Source: Elioraea tepidiphila DSM 17972
GTDB taxonomy: Bacteria > Pseudomonadota > Alphaproteobacteria > Acetobacterales > Acetobacteraceae
Direction of reading: 5' to 3'
Assembly: GCF_000378465.1 (NCBI RefSeq)
Contig: NZ_KB899917.1
Span: forward strand, 92,933-156,932
Length of the DNA stretch: 64,000 bases
Numbering within the stretch: position 1 is the first letter of the stretch; each line of letters begins with the position of its first letter. A program made the position numbers and the translations under genes. The notes beneath the pieces are model-generated. The model was given only the letters and a program-made list of their open reading frames with translations. It searched no databases and was not told the origin of the DNA. Below are positions 8,338-17,065 of the stretch, piece by piece.

Positions 8338-10006
8338 CGCGCGCGGGCTCCGCGGGCTGCACGCCGAGGCCGAGGATGCGGTTCACCGCCTCCTCCGCGG
8401 CGTCGGCGAAGGGCGAGAGCACCGCATCCGCGCCGATCCCCTTCAGGCGCGCCGCCTCGACCGGGTAATTGGCGGTGAGCGCGATCCGGCCGCGGAACCC
8501 CGCATGGCGCAGCGCCGAGACCAGCGCATCGTTGGTGTCGGCATAGCCCAGCACCCCGACGGTGTGCGGCACGGCGACCACCACCCAGGTCGCGGTCTCG
8601 AGCGGCAGGTGCGCGACGAAGATCGGGTCGCTGACATCGCCGTAGATCGCGGGCCAGCCGCGCCGCTGGAAGGCGCGCACCGCCTCGGGATCGAAATCCA
8701 CGCCGAGGAAGCCCACGCCGCGCTCGGCGAGGCGCTCGGCGATCGCGGTGCCGTAGCGGCCGAGGCCGCAGAGGATGATCGGCCGATGCGGCGCCTCGTC
8801 CGCCTCCGCGAGATGGTCCTCGCGCACCGCGCGGCGGCGCTCGAACGGCGAGAGGTAGCGCTCCAGCCAGCGGTACAGCGTGGCGGAATAGACGATCATG
8901 TAGGTCGAGAGCCCGATCGTGACGATGCCGACCAGGGTGGTCAGCCCCACCGCCTCCAGCCCGACATGGCCGAGCGCGTGGCCGAGCGCGATGAAGACGA
9001 GGCTGAACTCGCTGATCTGCGCCACGGTCAGCCCCGCGAGGAAGCTCGTGCGCTTGCGGTACCCCATCACGCCCATGATCGCCATGACGATCAGCGGATT
9101 GCCGACCAGCACGAAGACCGAGAGGATCGCCGCCTCGCCCAGCCGGTCGGCGATCGCGGCGAAGTTGAACAGCCCGCCGAGCTGGAGGAAGAAGAACAGC
9201 AGCAGGAAGTCGCGCAGGGAGGCGAGGCGCGCGGCGATCGCCTCGCGCACGCTGGTCGAGCCGAGGCTGACGCCCGCGAGCAGCCCGCCGAGCTCCTTCG
9301 ACAGCCCCACCGCATCGGCGGCCGCCGCGCCGACCGCCGCCCAGCCGATCGCGAACACCACGAGCAGTTCGGGCTCGCGCGCCATCCGCGTCAGCAGCGG
9401 CTCGGCGAGGTAGCGCATGAACAGCCCCGCCACCGCCACCAACGCCACGCCGCCGCCGAGCGCCGAGGCGAGCGCCAGCGCCCCGCCCTCGCCGGCGGCG
9501 GCATCGAAGGCGGAGAGCACGATCATCGCGACCACGACGCAGATGTCCTGCACGATCAGGAAGCCGAGCGCGATCCGTCCGTGCAGCGCATCGATCTCGC
9601 GCTTGTCGGACAGGAGCTTCACGATGATGATCGTGGAGGAGAAGGTGAGCGCGACCGCGACATAGAGCGCCTCGACCGCGCCCATCCCCAGGGCGAGGCA
9701 GATCACGAACCCGCCGATCGAGGTGAACGCCACCTGGCCGAGCCCTGTCGCCACGGCGACGCGGCCGAAGCTCCGGATCAGGCCGATGTCGAGTTTCAGT
9801 CCCACCAGGAACAGCAGCAGCGCGATGCCGAGCCGGGCGAGCGTCTCGATCACGATCCCGCCGGTGACGATGCCGAAGCCCGAGGGGCCGACCAGGATGC
9901 CGACGGCGATGAAGGACACGATCAGCGGTTGCCGCGCGGCGACCCCGATCAGCCCCACCACCGAGGCGATCGCCAGCAGCGCCGCCACCTCCTCGAACAC
10001 CGACAC
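8324..10006 (-). CDS. CPA2 cation:proton antiporter with TrkA-N domain (YbaL/KefB-like)
   Basis: Inner-membrane monovalent cation/H+ antiporter, 560 aa. Residues 1 to ~390 are membrane-spanning (start MSVFEEVAALLAIASVVGL; GILVGPSGFG; FLVGLKLD, the usual half-channel motif region). Residues ~410-530 form a cytoplasmic nucleotide-binding RCK/TrkA-N domain with CGLGRYGTAIAERL and an acidic VDFDPE at the end of the second strand, the NAD(H)-binding pattern. Such domains gate transport by nucleotide or redox state. Intact, in contrast to the antiporter gene convergent with it. ATG start at 10006. Confidence 0.9.
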   Translation of the reverse strand: MSVFEEVAALLAIASVVGLIGVAARQPLIVSFIAVGILVGPSGFGIVTGGIVIETLARLGIALLLFLVGLKLDIGLIRSFGRVAVATGLGQVAFTSIGGFVICLALGMGAVEALYVAVALTFSSTIIIVKLLSDKREIDALHGRIALGFLIVQDICVVVAMIVLSAFDAAAGEGGALALASALGGGVALVAVAGLFMRYLAEPLLTRMAREPELLVVFAIGWAAVGAAAADAVGLSKELGGLLAGVSLGSTSVREAIAARLASLRDFLLLFFFLQLGGLFNFAAIADRLGEAAILSVFVLVGNPLIVMAIMGVMGYRKRTSFLAGLTVAQISEFSLVFIALGHALGHVGLEAVGLTTLVGIVTIGLSTYMIVYSATLYRWLERYLSPFERRRAVREDHLAEADEAPHRPIILCGLGRYGTAIAERLAERGVGFLGVDFDPEAVRAFQRRGWPAIYGDVSDPIFVAHLPLETATWVVVAVPHTVGVLGYADTNDALVSALRHAGFRGRIALTANYPVEAARLKGIGADAVLSPFADAAEEAVNRILGLGVQPAEPARVTAA

Positions 10007-10088
10007 GCCCGGCCCCTCCGCTCACGCTCACGCTCACGCGAGAGGCTAGCGGTTGGGCGTCGCGTCGGGAAACCGTAAGCTCGCATCC

Positions 10089-12689
10089 ATGCGCGCACCG
10101 GACGGACCCTCGACCCTGCGGGACCTGGTGGAAGGGCTCGCCCGGCACGGCGACCGGCCCGCGCTGGTGCAGGTGCGCGACGGCAAGGGCGAGGCGCTGA
10201 GCTATGCCGCGATCGGCGCGCGCGCGCTGGCCCTCGCCGGTGCCTTGGCCGCGCGCGGCGTGAAGCCGGGCGAGACGGTCCTGCTGTTCGGGCCGAACGG
10301 GCATGACTGGGTGGTGGTACGGCTGGCGCTCGGCGCGCTCGGCGCGATCACCGCGGCGCTCGATGATCTCACGACCGACGACGAGCTGAAGGTGCTGGTG
10401 CCGGACAGCGGCGCGCGGCTCGCGTTCTCAGCCGCTGCACACGCGAAGCGGCTTGCCGCGGTCGATCCGACGCTCGCGCTCGTCACGCTCGATCCAGGCG
10501 AAGGGCTGCCGCGCTGGACCGACTGGGAAGCGGGCGAGAAGGCCGAGCTGCCGCCGATCCGGCCCGAGGATCCGATGATGCTGGTCACCACCAGCGGCAC
10601 CACGGGCCGGCCGAAATCGTTCCTGCTCACCCACGCCAACGTGCTGCACAACGTGCGCGCGCTGGCCGCGCAGGGGATCGTGACGCGCGAGGACCGCGCG
10701 CTGCTGCCCTTGCCGCTGCACCATGTCTATCCGCTGACCGTCGGCATCCTCACGCCGTTCGCGCTCGGCACCACGGTCGTCCTGCCGGAGAGCGTGACGG
10801 GGCCGCACATCGTCGCCGCGCTCAAGGAGGGGCGCTGCACGGTGATGGTGGCGGTGCCGCGGCTCTACGCGGCGCTGCTGAACGGGCTGATGGCGCGCGT
10901 CGCGCAGCAGCCCGCGCCGAGGCGGCTGATCTTCCGCGCCCTGTTCGCGCTGTCGATGGTCCTGCGCCGACGCTTCGGGCTTCGGGTCGGACGGCGCCTG
11001 TTCGGCTCGATCCACCGCAACCTCGCACCGGATCTCTGGCTGATGGCCTCGGGCGGGGCGGCCTTCGAGGCCGAGCTGATCTGGCCGCTCGAAGCGCTCG
11101 GCTGGCAGGTGCTGTCCGGCTGGGGGCTGGCCGAGACCGCCTCGATCCTCACCAACAACCACAAGGACAAGGCCCGGATCGGCTCGGAGGGCTGGCCGCT
11201 GCCGGGCGCGGAGCTGCGCGTCGCCGAGCCCGACGAGAAGGGTGTCGGCGAGCTGCAATGCCGCGGCCCCTCGGTCTTCGCCGGCTACCGCGACAACCCG
11301 GAGGCGAACGAGACCGCGTTCACGCCCGATGGCTGGTTCCGCACCGGCGATCTCGGCTTCATCGACCCCGACCGCTACGTGCACATCGTCGGCCGGGTGA
11401 AGGAGATGATCGTGCTCGGGGGCGGCAAGAACGTCTTCCCCGAGGAGCTGGAGAAGCACTACGGCGCCGATCCGGCGATCAAGGAGATCGCGGTGCTGGA
11501 GCGCTCGGGCGCGCTCGTCGCGCTGGTGGTGCCGGACGAGCCGGCGATCGCGGCCTCGGGCTCGCCGCGCATCGACGATGCGGTGCGCGTCGCCCTCGGC
11601 ACGGCGGCGCAGCGCCTGCCCTCATATCAGCGGCTCGCGGGCTACGCGATCACGCGCGAGCCGCTGCCGCGCACGCGGCTCGGCAAGATCCAGCGCTTCC
11701 GCCTGCCCGCGCTCTACGACGCCGCGAAGGCGGGCCGCTCCGCCTCCGCCGCGCCGATGACGGAGGAGGAGCGCGCGCTGCTGGCTGACCCCACCGCGCG
11801 GGCAATGTGGGAAGTCCTGACTGCGCGCTTCCAGGGCAAACTGGTCGCGCCATCGCAATCGCCCCAGCTCGATCTCGGCATCGACAGTCTCGGCTGGGTG
11901 GAGATCACGCTGGAGGCCGAGGGCCGGCTGGGCCTCCGCTTCAGCGAGGACGACTGGGGCACCATCGCCACGGTGCGCGACATCCTGGAGCTGGCGGTCA
12001 AGCGCGCCGCGGAGGGCGCGCCGGCGCGCGCAGCCGAGCCGCCCGACCTCTCCTGGCTGGAACCGCCCTCGGGCGCGCATGCGGTGGCGGGGAAAGTGCT
12101 GGCGGCCGCCAACCGCGTGCTCTGCGCGGCACTGTTCCGGCTGCGCGTCCGCGGGCGCGAGCACGTCCCGGACGGGCCGGTGATCGTCGCGGTCAACCAT
12201 CTCTCCGACATCGATCCCGCGATCATGGCGGCCGCCCTGCCGAAAGCCGCGCTCGCGCGCATCCGCTGGTCGGGCGAGCGGTCGCGGCTGTTCGTCTCGC
12301 GCATCGGCCGGTTCCTCGCGCGCGCCGCGCGCATCTTCCCGGTGGACGAGCGCCAGCCCGCGACCACCCTCGCCTACGCGAAGGAGGCGTTGGCACGCGG
12401 CGACTGCCTGGTGTGGTTCCCGGAGAGCTGGCGCAGCCCCGACGGCACGATCCAGCGTTTCCTGCCGGGTGTCGGCGAACTCGTGCGCGCGACGGGCGCG
12501 GCGGTGGTGCCGGCGCGGATCATCGGCACCTTCGAGGCGATGCCCCGCACCGCGCGGTTCCCCAAGCCGCATCCCGTGCGCGTGGCGTTCGGCGCGCCGA
12601 TCCCGGCCGCGACGCTGATCGAAGGCGCCGCGAGCGCGCAGGAGATCGCCGATCGCGTGCGCGAGGCGGTCGCGCGCCTGGAGCCTTGA
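10089..12689 (+). CDS. AMP-binding acyl-activating enzyme fused to carrier domain and PlsC acyltransferase
   Basis: A protein of 866 aa with three parts. Residues 1 to ~550 are an adenylating acyl-CoA/ACP synthetase (TSGTTGRPKSFLLTH, GWGLAETASI, GWFRTGDLGFID, KEMIVLGGGKNVFPEELE). Residues ~575-650 resemble an acyl-carrier domain with DLGIDSLGWVE, the Ser being the expected phosphopantetheine site. Residues ~680-866 are a PlsC-type acyltransferase (NHLSDID as HX4D; FPESWRSPDGTIQRFLPG). It should activate a fatty acid, hold it on its own carrier arm and transfer it to a glycerolipid-type acceptor, as Aas does in lysophospholipid repair, though Aas lacks the carrier insert. ATG at 10089 chosen as the closest start to the conserved domain; no strong ribosome site. 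Confidence 0.85.
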   Translation: MRAPDGPSTLRDLVEGLARHGDRPALVQVRDGKGEALSYAAIGARALALAGALAARGVKPGETVLLFGPNGHDWVVVRLALGALGAITAALDDLTTDDELKVLVPDSGARLAFSAAAHAKRLAAVDPTLALVTLDPGEGLPRWTDWEAGEKAELPPIRPEDPMMLVTTSGTTGRPKSFLLTHANVLHNVRALAAQGIVTREDRALLPLPLHHVYPLTVGILTPFALGTTVVLPESVTGPHIVAALKEGRCTVMVAVPRLYAALLNGLMARVAQQPAPRRLIFRALFALSMVLRRRFGLRVGRRLFGSIHRNLAPDLWLMASGGAAFEAELIWPLEALGWQVLSGWGLAETASILTNNHKDKARIGSEGWPLPGAELRVAEPDEKGVGELQCRGPSVFAGYRDNPEANETAFTPDGWFRTGDLGFIDPDRYVHIVGRVKEMIVLGGGKNVFPEELEKHYGADPAIKEIAVLERSGALVALVVPDEPAIAASGSPRIDDAVRVALGTAAQRLPSYQRLAGYAITREPLPRTRLGKIQRFRLPALYDAAKAGRSASAAPMTEEERALLADPTARAMWEVLTARFQGKLVAPSQSPQLDLGIDSLGWVEITLEAEGRLGLRFSEDDWGTIATVRDILELAVKRAAEGAPARAAEPPDLSWLEPPSGAHAVAGKVLAAANRVLCAALFRLRVRGREHVPDGPVIVAVNHLSDIDPAIMAAALPKAALARIRWSGERSRLFVSRIGRFLARAARIFPVDERQPATTLAYAKEALARGDCLVWFPESWRSPDGTIQRFLPGVGELVRATGAAVVPARIIGTFEAMPRTARFPKPHPVRVAFGAPIPAATLIEGAASAQEIADRVREAVARLEP

Positions 12690-12744
12690 CACATCCGCAA
12701 CGGCATGGCCCATCGCCGCCACCCCCTTGCGACGGACCGCACCG

Positions 12745-13365
12745 ATGTCTCGCCAGATCGACGCCGTGATCTTCGACCTGGGCGGCGTGCTGATCGACTG
12801 GAACCCGCGCCACCTCTACCGCAAGCTGTTCGACGACGAGGCGGCGATGGAGACCTTCCTCAGCGAGGTCTGCGCGCCCGCCTGGAATCTCGAACAGGAC
12901 CGCGGCCGGCCGTGGGCGCAGGCGATCGCCGAGCTCTCGGCACGGCACCCCGACAAGGCCGAGCTGATCGCCGCCTATCGCGGGCGGTGGCACGAGATGC
13001 TCAACGGCCCGATCGCGGGCACGGTCGCGATCCTGGAAGAACTTGACGACGCCGGCACGCCGCTGTTCGCGCTCACCAACTGGTCGGCCGAGACCTACCC
13101 CTACGCCGAGCAGCTCTACGGCTTCCTCGGTCGGTTCCGCGCCGTCGTGGTCTCGGGGCGGATCGGCCTGATCAAGCCCGATGCCGCGATCTACCGCCAC
13201 GCCATCGCCCGGTTCGGGGTCGCACCGGAACGCACCGTGTTCATCGACGACAGCGCGAAGAACGTCGCCGGCGCCGAAGCCGTGGGCCTGCGCGCGATCC
13301 GGTTCACCGGCCCCGACGCGCTGCGCCGCGACCTCGCGGCCCTCGGGTTGCCGCTCGGAGGCTGA
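12745..13365 (+). CDS. HAD-superfamily hydrolase, subfamily IA
   Basis: Cytoplasmic phosphatase/haloacid-dehalogenase-like hydrolase, 206 aa. Seen: motif I VIFDLGGVLIDW with nucleophile Asp at about residue 11, motif II LTNWS, motif III lysine in GLIKPDAAIY, motif IV FIDDSAKNV. The WN sequence right after motif I and TNWS are typical of the YihX/haloacid dehalogenase-like subgroup that acts on sugar phosphates or small phosphoesters. Substrate unknown. Start ATG at 12745 (MSRQID); another ATG lies six codons upstream. Seven bp before the YqhA-like gene, probably co-transcribed. Confidence 0.87.
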   Translation: MSRQIDAVIFDLGGVLIDWNPRHLYRKLFDDEAAMETFLSEVCAPAWNLEQDRGRPWAQAIAELSARHPDKAELIAAYRGRWHEMLNGPIAGTVAILEELDDAGTPLFALTNWSAETYPYAEQLYGFLGRFRAVVVSGRIGLIKPDAAIYRHAIARFGVAPERTVFIDDSAKNVAGAEAVGLRAIRFTGPDALRRDLAALGLPLGG

Positions 13366-13371
13366 CCGGCC

Positions 13372-13896
13372 ATGACCGTGCTGCAGAAGCTGATCGAGCA
13401 GATCATCCTCGCCAGCCGCTACATCCTGGTCGTGTTCTACATCGGCCTCGCGGTCGCGCTCGCGGTGTTCGCCGCCCAGTTCCTGGTGAAGCTCGCGGGC
13501 CTGGCGCTCCAGTTCCCGGCCAAGGACGACAACGTCTTCCTGCTCGGCGTGCTGCAGCTGATCGACAAGGCGCTGGTGGCCGGCCTGATCGTGATGGTCA
13601 TGCTGTCGTCCTACGACAATTTCGTCGCCAAGCTGGAAAGCGAGGACACCCAGCGTCAGATCGGCTGGCTGTCGAAGCTCGACCCGGGCAGCCTGAAGAT
13701 CAAGGTCGCCTCCGCCATCGTCGCCATCAGTTCGATCCACCTGCTCCAGGTGTTCCTGAACACGGGCACCTACACGACCGAGGAGATCTTCTGGAAGGTG
13801 ATCACGCACATCGTGTTCATCGCCTCGGCAGTCTTCCTGGGCGTGCTCGACCGCATGACCGACAAGGCCGCGGGGAAGCCGGCGAAGGCGGAGTGA
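13372..13896 (+). CDS. yqhA: UPF0114 (YqhA-like) inner-membrane protein
   Basis: Small membrane protein of 174 aa with an N-terminal segment LIEQIILASRYILVVFYIGL, a second hydrophobic span, the conserved stretch VMVMLSSYDNFVAKLE, and two more spans, matching the UPF0114/YqhA family in length and order. Function of the family is not established. Follows the HAD hydrolase by 6 bp. Ends just before a cluster of hairpins. Confidence 0.85.
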   Translation: MTVLQKLIEQIILASRYILVVFYIGLAVALAVFAAQFLVKLAGLALQFPAKDDNVFLLGVLQLIDKALVAGLIVMVMLSSYDNFVAKLESEDTQRQIGWLSKLDPGSLKIKVASAIVAISSIHLLQVFLNTGTYTTEEIFWKVITHIVFIASAVFLGVLDRMTDKAAGKPAKAE

Positions 13897-13904
13897 CGGA
13901 CCGT

Positions 13905-13947
13905 CATACCCGGCGCATGAAGGTTTCACCTTCGTGCGCCGGGTATG
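13905..13947. repeat. 43-bp near-perfect inverted repeat (REP-like hairpin)
   Basis: Arms CATACCCGGCGCA (13905-13917) and TGCGCCGGGTATG (13935-13947) are perfectly complementary. The inner GAAGGT/ACCTTC continues the stem across one mismatch to a 3-nt loop, about 20 bp of stem in all. It lies 9 bp after the YqhA-like stop and can act as a terminator for that gene; the long symmetric stem without a T tract looks more like a repetitive extragenic palindrome. Confidence 0.75.
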
Positions 13948-13958
13948 GGGTTTCCTTT

Positions 13959-13993
13959 GGCGCGCAGCCGCCACACCAGCCCTGCGCGCGATC
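13959..13993. repeat. Dispersed 35-bp intergenic repeat, copy A
   Basis: Matches 16231-16265 at about 30 of 35 positions (shared core AGCCGCCA...CCAGCCCTGC). Both copies are in intergenic DNA next to hairpins, which argues for a repeat family and against shared coding origin. Confidence 0.6.
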
Positions 13994-13998
13994 CCGGT

Positions 13999-14023
13999 CT
14001 GCCAAAGGTCAAACCTTTGGCAG
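13999..14023 (-). terminator. Hairpin downstream of cbpM
   Basis: CTGCCAAAGGT (13999-14009), loop of 3, ACCTTTGGCAG (14013-14023): an 11-bp perfect stem beginning 8 bp past the cbpM stop. No long T tract follows on the minus strand, so efficiency as a Rho-independent terminator is uncertain. Confidence 0.5.
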
Positions 14024-14030
14024 CCCGGTA

Positions 14031-14330
14031 TCACTCGCCGCCGCGCGCGAGGGCGGCCCGCACGCGCTCGAGCAGCCGCCGATCCTCCCCGGCCAGCAGG
14101 GCGAGCACGCGCCTGAGCGCGCCGCGCGCCTCGTGCAGCTGGTCCAGGAGGTCGAGCACCACGTCCACCCCCTCCTCGTTCACGCCGAGGTCCTGCACGA
14201 GATCGCGCACCAGCAGCGCGCGGGCGAGATCGGCCTCGGAGAGTTCGCGCCGCACATAGCCGGCCTCGATCCACGCCTCCAGCGTCGCGGCGTCGAGCCG
14301 GGCGCGCAGGCAGAAGGTCGCGCGATCCAT
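14031..14330 (-). CDS. cbpM: Chaperone modulator CbpM
   Basis: Small cytoplasmic protein of 99 aa with a MerR-like helical N-terminus (TLEAWIEAGYVRR) and a C-terminal helical part (VNEEGVDVVLDLLDQLHEARGALRRVL), as in CbpM. Known CbpM proteins bind the J-domain of CbpA and restrain its co-chaperone activity. Lies 3 bp after cbpA on the same strand, which supports both the name and the partnership. Confidence 0.85.
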   Translation of the reverse strand: MDRATFCLRARLDAATLEAWIEAGYVRRELSEADLARALLVRDLVQDLGVNEEGVDVVLDLLDQLHEARGALRRVLALLAGEDRRLLERVRAALARGGE

Positions 14331-14333
14331 CGC

Positions 14334-15245
14334 TCAGCCCTCCAGTCCGGCGCGCGGATCGTGCCGGCGCCCGGCCTCCCAGCCGCGCAGGAACTGCTCC
14401 AGCGCGGCATCGGGCTTGGGCGGCAGGACGACCTTCAGCGTGACGATGCAGTCGCCGCGCGTGCCGTCGGGCCGCGCGACACCGCGGCCGCGCAGCCGCA
14501 GCACCGAGCCGGTGTTGGACCCCGGCGGCACCGTCAGCATCACCCTGCCCGCCGGCGTCGGCGCCTCGACCTTCGCCCCCAGCACCGCCTCCGCGAGCGA
14601 CACGGGAAGTTCGTAGCGGATCGTGTCGCCCTCGCGCCGGTAGAGCGGATGCGGCATCACGGCGAGCTCGACCAGGGCGTCCCCCGGCGGGCCGCCATTG
14701 ATGCCGGGCAGGCCCTTGCCGCGCAGACGCAGCACCTGGCCGTCGGTCGCACCGGGAGGAATCTTCAGGTCGATCACGTCGCCGCCGGGCAGGCTCACGC
14801 GCGCGGTCGCGCCGTTCACCGCATCGAGGAACGGCACGGTGAGCCTGAGCGACAGGTCGCCGCCCGGGAAGGCGAATCGCTCGCCGCCCTCGCGCTCGGC
14901 GAACAGGTCCTCGAACAGGTCCTCGATGCCGGAGCGCGCGGCGCGCGGACCGCGCCGGGTGCGGAACGGTCCGGCGTCCGCGGTGGCGTGGTCGCGGAAG
15001 AACGGACCGCGCGGGCGCTCCTGGCCCTCGGCGTCGATCTCGCCGGCATCGAAGCGGCGCCGCTTCTCGGGGTCGGACAGCAGATCGTAGGCGGCCGAGA
15101 CCTCCTTGAAGCGCGCCTCGGCGCTGCGGTCGCCCGGGTTCAGGTCCGGGTGCAGCTTCTTGGCGAGCTTGCGATACGCCTTGCGGATGTCCTCCGCCGT
15201 CGCGGTGCGCGCCACGCCAAGGGTTTCGTACGGGTCCTTGGCCAC
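14334..15245 (-). CDS. cbpA: DnaJ-family co-chaperone CbpA
   Basis: Cytoplasmic/nucleoid-associated J-protein of 303 aa. J domain at residues ~5-70 with HPD at 32-34, an Arg/Gly-rich linker (~70-120), and the two C-terminal substrate-binding beta domains ([35 protein letters not shown]). No zinc-finger CXXCXGXG repeats, so it is class II/CbpA and not DnaJ. Start is GTG at 15245 ([10 protein letters not shown]). Four bp after mtnP and followed by cbpM; the three form one transcription unit. Confidence 0.92.
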   Translation of the reverse strand: MAKDPYETLGVARTATAEDIRKAYRKLAKKLHPDLNPGDRSAEARFKEVSAAYDLLSDPEKRRRFDAGEIDAEGQERPRGPFFRDHATADAGPFRTRRGPRAARSGIEDLFEDLFAEREGGERFAFPGGDLSLRLTVPFLDAVNGATARVSLPGGDVIDLKIPPGATDGQVLRLRGKGLPGINGGPPGDALVELAVMPHPLYRREGDTIRYELPVSLAEAVLGAKVEAPTPAGRVMLTVPPGSNTGSVLRLRGRGVARPDGTRGDCIVTLKVVLPPKPDAALEQFLRGWEAGRRHDPRAGLEG

Positions 15246-15249
15246 GGCG

Positions 15250-16152
15250 CTACCCCGCGGCTTCCGCCTTCAACACGCGGCCCGCGACCACGTCGAGGCG
15301 CGACAGCAGCGACGGATCGCGCTTCGCCGGCGCGGTGACGATCGCGTTCTCGAGCGCGGTGTGGCAGCCCTCCGGGCAGAAGCCGCGCCGCTGGCCGAGC
15401 ACGGGCACCACCTGCTTCAGCAGCGCACGCGCCTTGGCGGCGTTCTCGAACAGCACCTTCACCACCAGCTCCACCGTCACGTGGTCATGCTCGGGGTGCC
15501 AGCAGTCGTAGTCGGTCACCATCGCCACCGTCGCGTAGCAGAGCTCGGCCTCGCGGGCGAGCTTGGCCTCCGGCATGTTGGTCATGCCGATCACGTCGCA
15601 GCCCCAGGCGCGGTAGAGCTCGGACTCCGCGCGGGTGGAGAACTGCGGGCCCTCCATTACGAGATAGGTGCCGCCCCGCTTGTGCGGCAGGCCGAGCGCG
15701 CGGCAGCCCTCCTCCAGCACGTCACCCAGGCGGCGGCAGACCGGGTGCGCCATCGACACATGCGCGACGCAGCCGGCGCCGAAGAAGGATTTCTGCCGCG
15801 CGAAGGTGCGGTCGATGAACTGATCGACGATCACGAAGGTGCCGGGGGCAAGATCGGCGCGCAGGCTGCCGACTGCGGAGAGCGACAGGATCTCGGTGCA
15901 GCCCGCGCGCTTCAGCGCGTCGATATTGGCGCGATAGGGCAGATCGGTCGGGCTGAGACGGTGGCCGCGGTCGTGACGCGGGAGGAACACGCAGGGCACG
16001 CCGGCGAGCCGGCCGAACAGCAGCTCGCCCGAGGGCAGACCCCAGGGCGTGCGGACCTCCCGCCACTCGGCGTTCTCCAGTCCCTCGATGTCGTAGATGC
16101 CCGATCCGCCGATGATGCCGATCACCGGGGACGGCGCGTCCTCCTCCGCCAT
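15250..16152 (-). CDS. mtnP: S-methyl-5'-thioadenosine phosphorylase
   Basis: Phosphorolyses methylthioadenosine to adenine and methylthioribose-1-phosphate in polyamine/methionine salvage; 300 aa, usual for the family. Seen: [15 protein letters not shown] at the N-terminus, [33 protein letters not shown], and [19 protein letters not shown] with YDCWH downstream, matching human-type MTAP landmarks. Start ATG at 16152 (MAEEDAP); an in-frame ATG 17 codons upstream would overlap the upstream terminator hairpin and is unlikely. Begins the mtnP-cbpA-cbpM unit. Confidence 0.93.
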   Translation of the reverse strand: MAEEDAPSPVIGIIGGSGIYDIEGLENAEWREVRTPWGLPSGELLFGRLAGVPCVFLPRHDRGHRLSPTDLPYRANIDALKRAGCTEILSLSAVGSLRADLAPGTFVIVDQFIDRTFARQKSFFGAGCVAHVSMAHPVCRRLGDVLEEGCRALGLPHKRGGTYLVMEGPQFSTRAESELYRAWGCDVIGMTNMPEAKLAREAELCYATVAMVTDYDCWHPEHDHVTVELVVKVLFENAAKARALLKQVVPVLGQRRGFCPEGCHTALENAIVTAPAKRDPSLLSRLDVVAGRVLKAEAAG

Positions 16153-16174
16153 GGCCTCGTTCCCCAACAGGAAA

Positions 16175-16197
16175 GGGCCGCCCCGAACGGGGCGACC
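16175..16197 (-). terminator. Terminator of the pet operon
   Basis: CGCCCCG (16179-16185), AA loop, CGGGGCG (16188-16194). On the minus strand the hairpin is followed by GCCCTTTCC. It lies between petC and mtnP, so it should separate the cytochrome bc1 operon from mtnP-cbpA-cbpM. Confidence 0.6.
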
Positions 16198-16230
16198 CCA
16201 CAACCTTGGCCGGTTTCGCCCCCACGAGCT

Positions 16231-16265
16231 GGCGCGAAGCCGCCAAGCCAGCCCTGCACGCGCTC
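16231..16265. repeat. Dispersed 35-bp intergenic repeat, copy B
   Basis: Second copy of the repeat seen at 13959-13993, five mismatches, same orientation, in the petC-mtnP gap. Confidence 0.6.
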
Positions 16266-16300
16266 GCGATGCATACAGGGCGAGCCTGCGTGCGTCGGGC

Positions 16301-17065
16301 TCAATGCTTCAGGTCGGCCCAGATCTTGCGCTTCACGCCATAGGTGAGCCCCGCGAGCACGATCAGGAACAGGATCACGCGCACGCCCATCGCGCGGCGC
16401 TGCTCGAGTTCCGGCTCGGCCGCCCAGGCCATGAAGGTCGTGACGTCGCGCGCCATTTGCTCGATCGTCGCCCGCGTGCCGTCGGGGTAGTCGACCATGT
16501 CGGGCCAGAGCGGCTGGGCCATCGCGATCCAGTGGCCCGGGAAGTACTCGTTGTAGTGCATCCCCTCCATCGGCTCGACGCCGGCGGGCGGGTTCTCGCG
16601 ATAGCCGGTCAGCAGCGCGTAGAGGTAGTTGGCGCCGTTCTCGCGCGCCTTGGTGATCAGCGAGAGATCGACCGGATAGGCGCCGTTGTTCGCCGCGCGC
16701 GCGGCCTGCACGTTCGGGAACGGGCTGCGGAACCGGTCGGACGGACGGCCAGGGCGCTCGAACATCTCGCCGTCGTCGTTCGGCCCGTCCTTGATCATCA
16801 CGTCGGCGGCGATCGCGCGGATCTCATCCTCGGAGAGCCCGATCCCCTCGAGGTTTCGGTAGGCGAGCTGCTTCATCGCGTGGCAGCTCGCGCAGACCTG
16901 CTTGTAGACCAGGAAGCCGCGCTGCGCCGAGGCGCGATCGAAGGTGCCGAAGAGCCCGCCGAACGACCAGGTCTGCGACGGGATCGCGACCGACGGGCCC
17001 GCCGCGTGCACTGGTGCGGCGAAGGCGAGCGCGGCGGCCGCCAGAGCGAGACGAAGCATGCGCAT
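16301..17065 (-). CDS. petC: Cytochrome c1 of the bc1 complex
   Basis: Haem-c subunit of ubiquinol:cytochrome c oxidoreductase, 254 aa. Signal peptide at residues ~1-22 ([21 protein letters not shown]), haem-binding CASCH at ~58-62, the sixth-ligand Met region (MAQPLWPDMVDY; ~182-193), and a C-terminal membrane anchor (VILFLIVLAGLTYGV, ~230-244). Accepts electrons from the Rieske centre and passes them to soluble cytochrome c in the periplasm. Start overlaps the petB stop (TGATG). Confidence 0.96.
   Translation of the reverse strand: MRMLRLALAAAALAFAAPVHAAGPSVAIPSQTWSFGGLFGTFDRASAQRGFLVYKQVCASCHAMKQLAYRNLEGIGLSEDEIRAIAADVMIKDGPNDDGEMFERPGRPSDRFRSPFPNVQAARAANNGAYPVDLSLITKARENGANYLYALLTGYRENPPAGVEPMEGMHYNEYFPGHWIAMAQPLWPDMVDYPDGTRATIEQMARDVTTFMAWAAEPELEQRRAMGVRVILFLIVLAGLTYGVKRKIWADLKH

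Noticed and set aside
10018..10036. CTCACG triple repeat before the acyl-activating gene
   Set aside because: Too short and simple to call a regulatory repeat; no CRISPR-like spacing. No CRISPR array was seen anywhere in the window.
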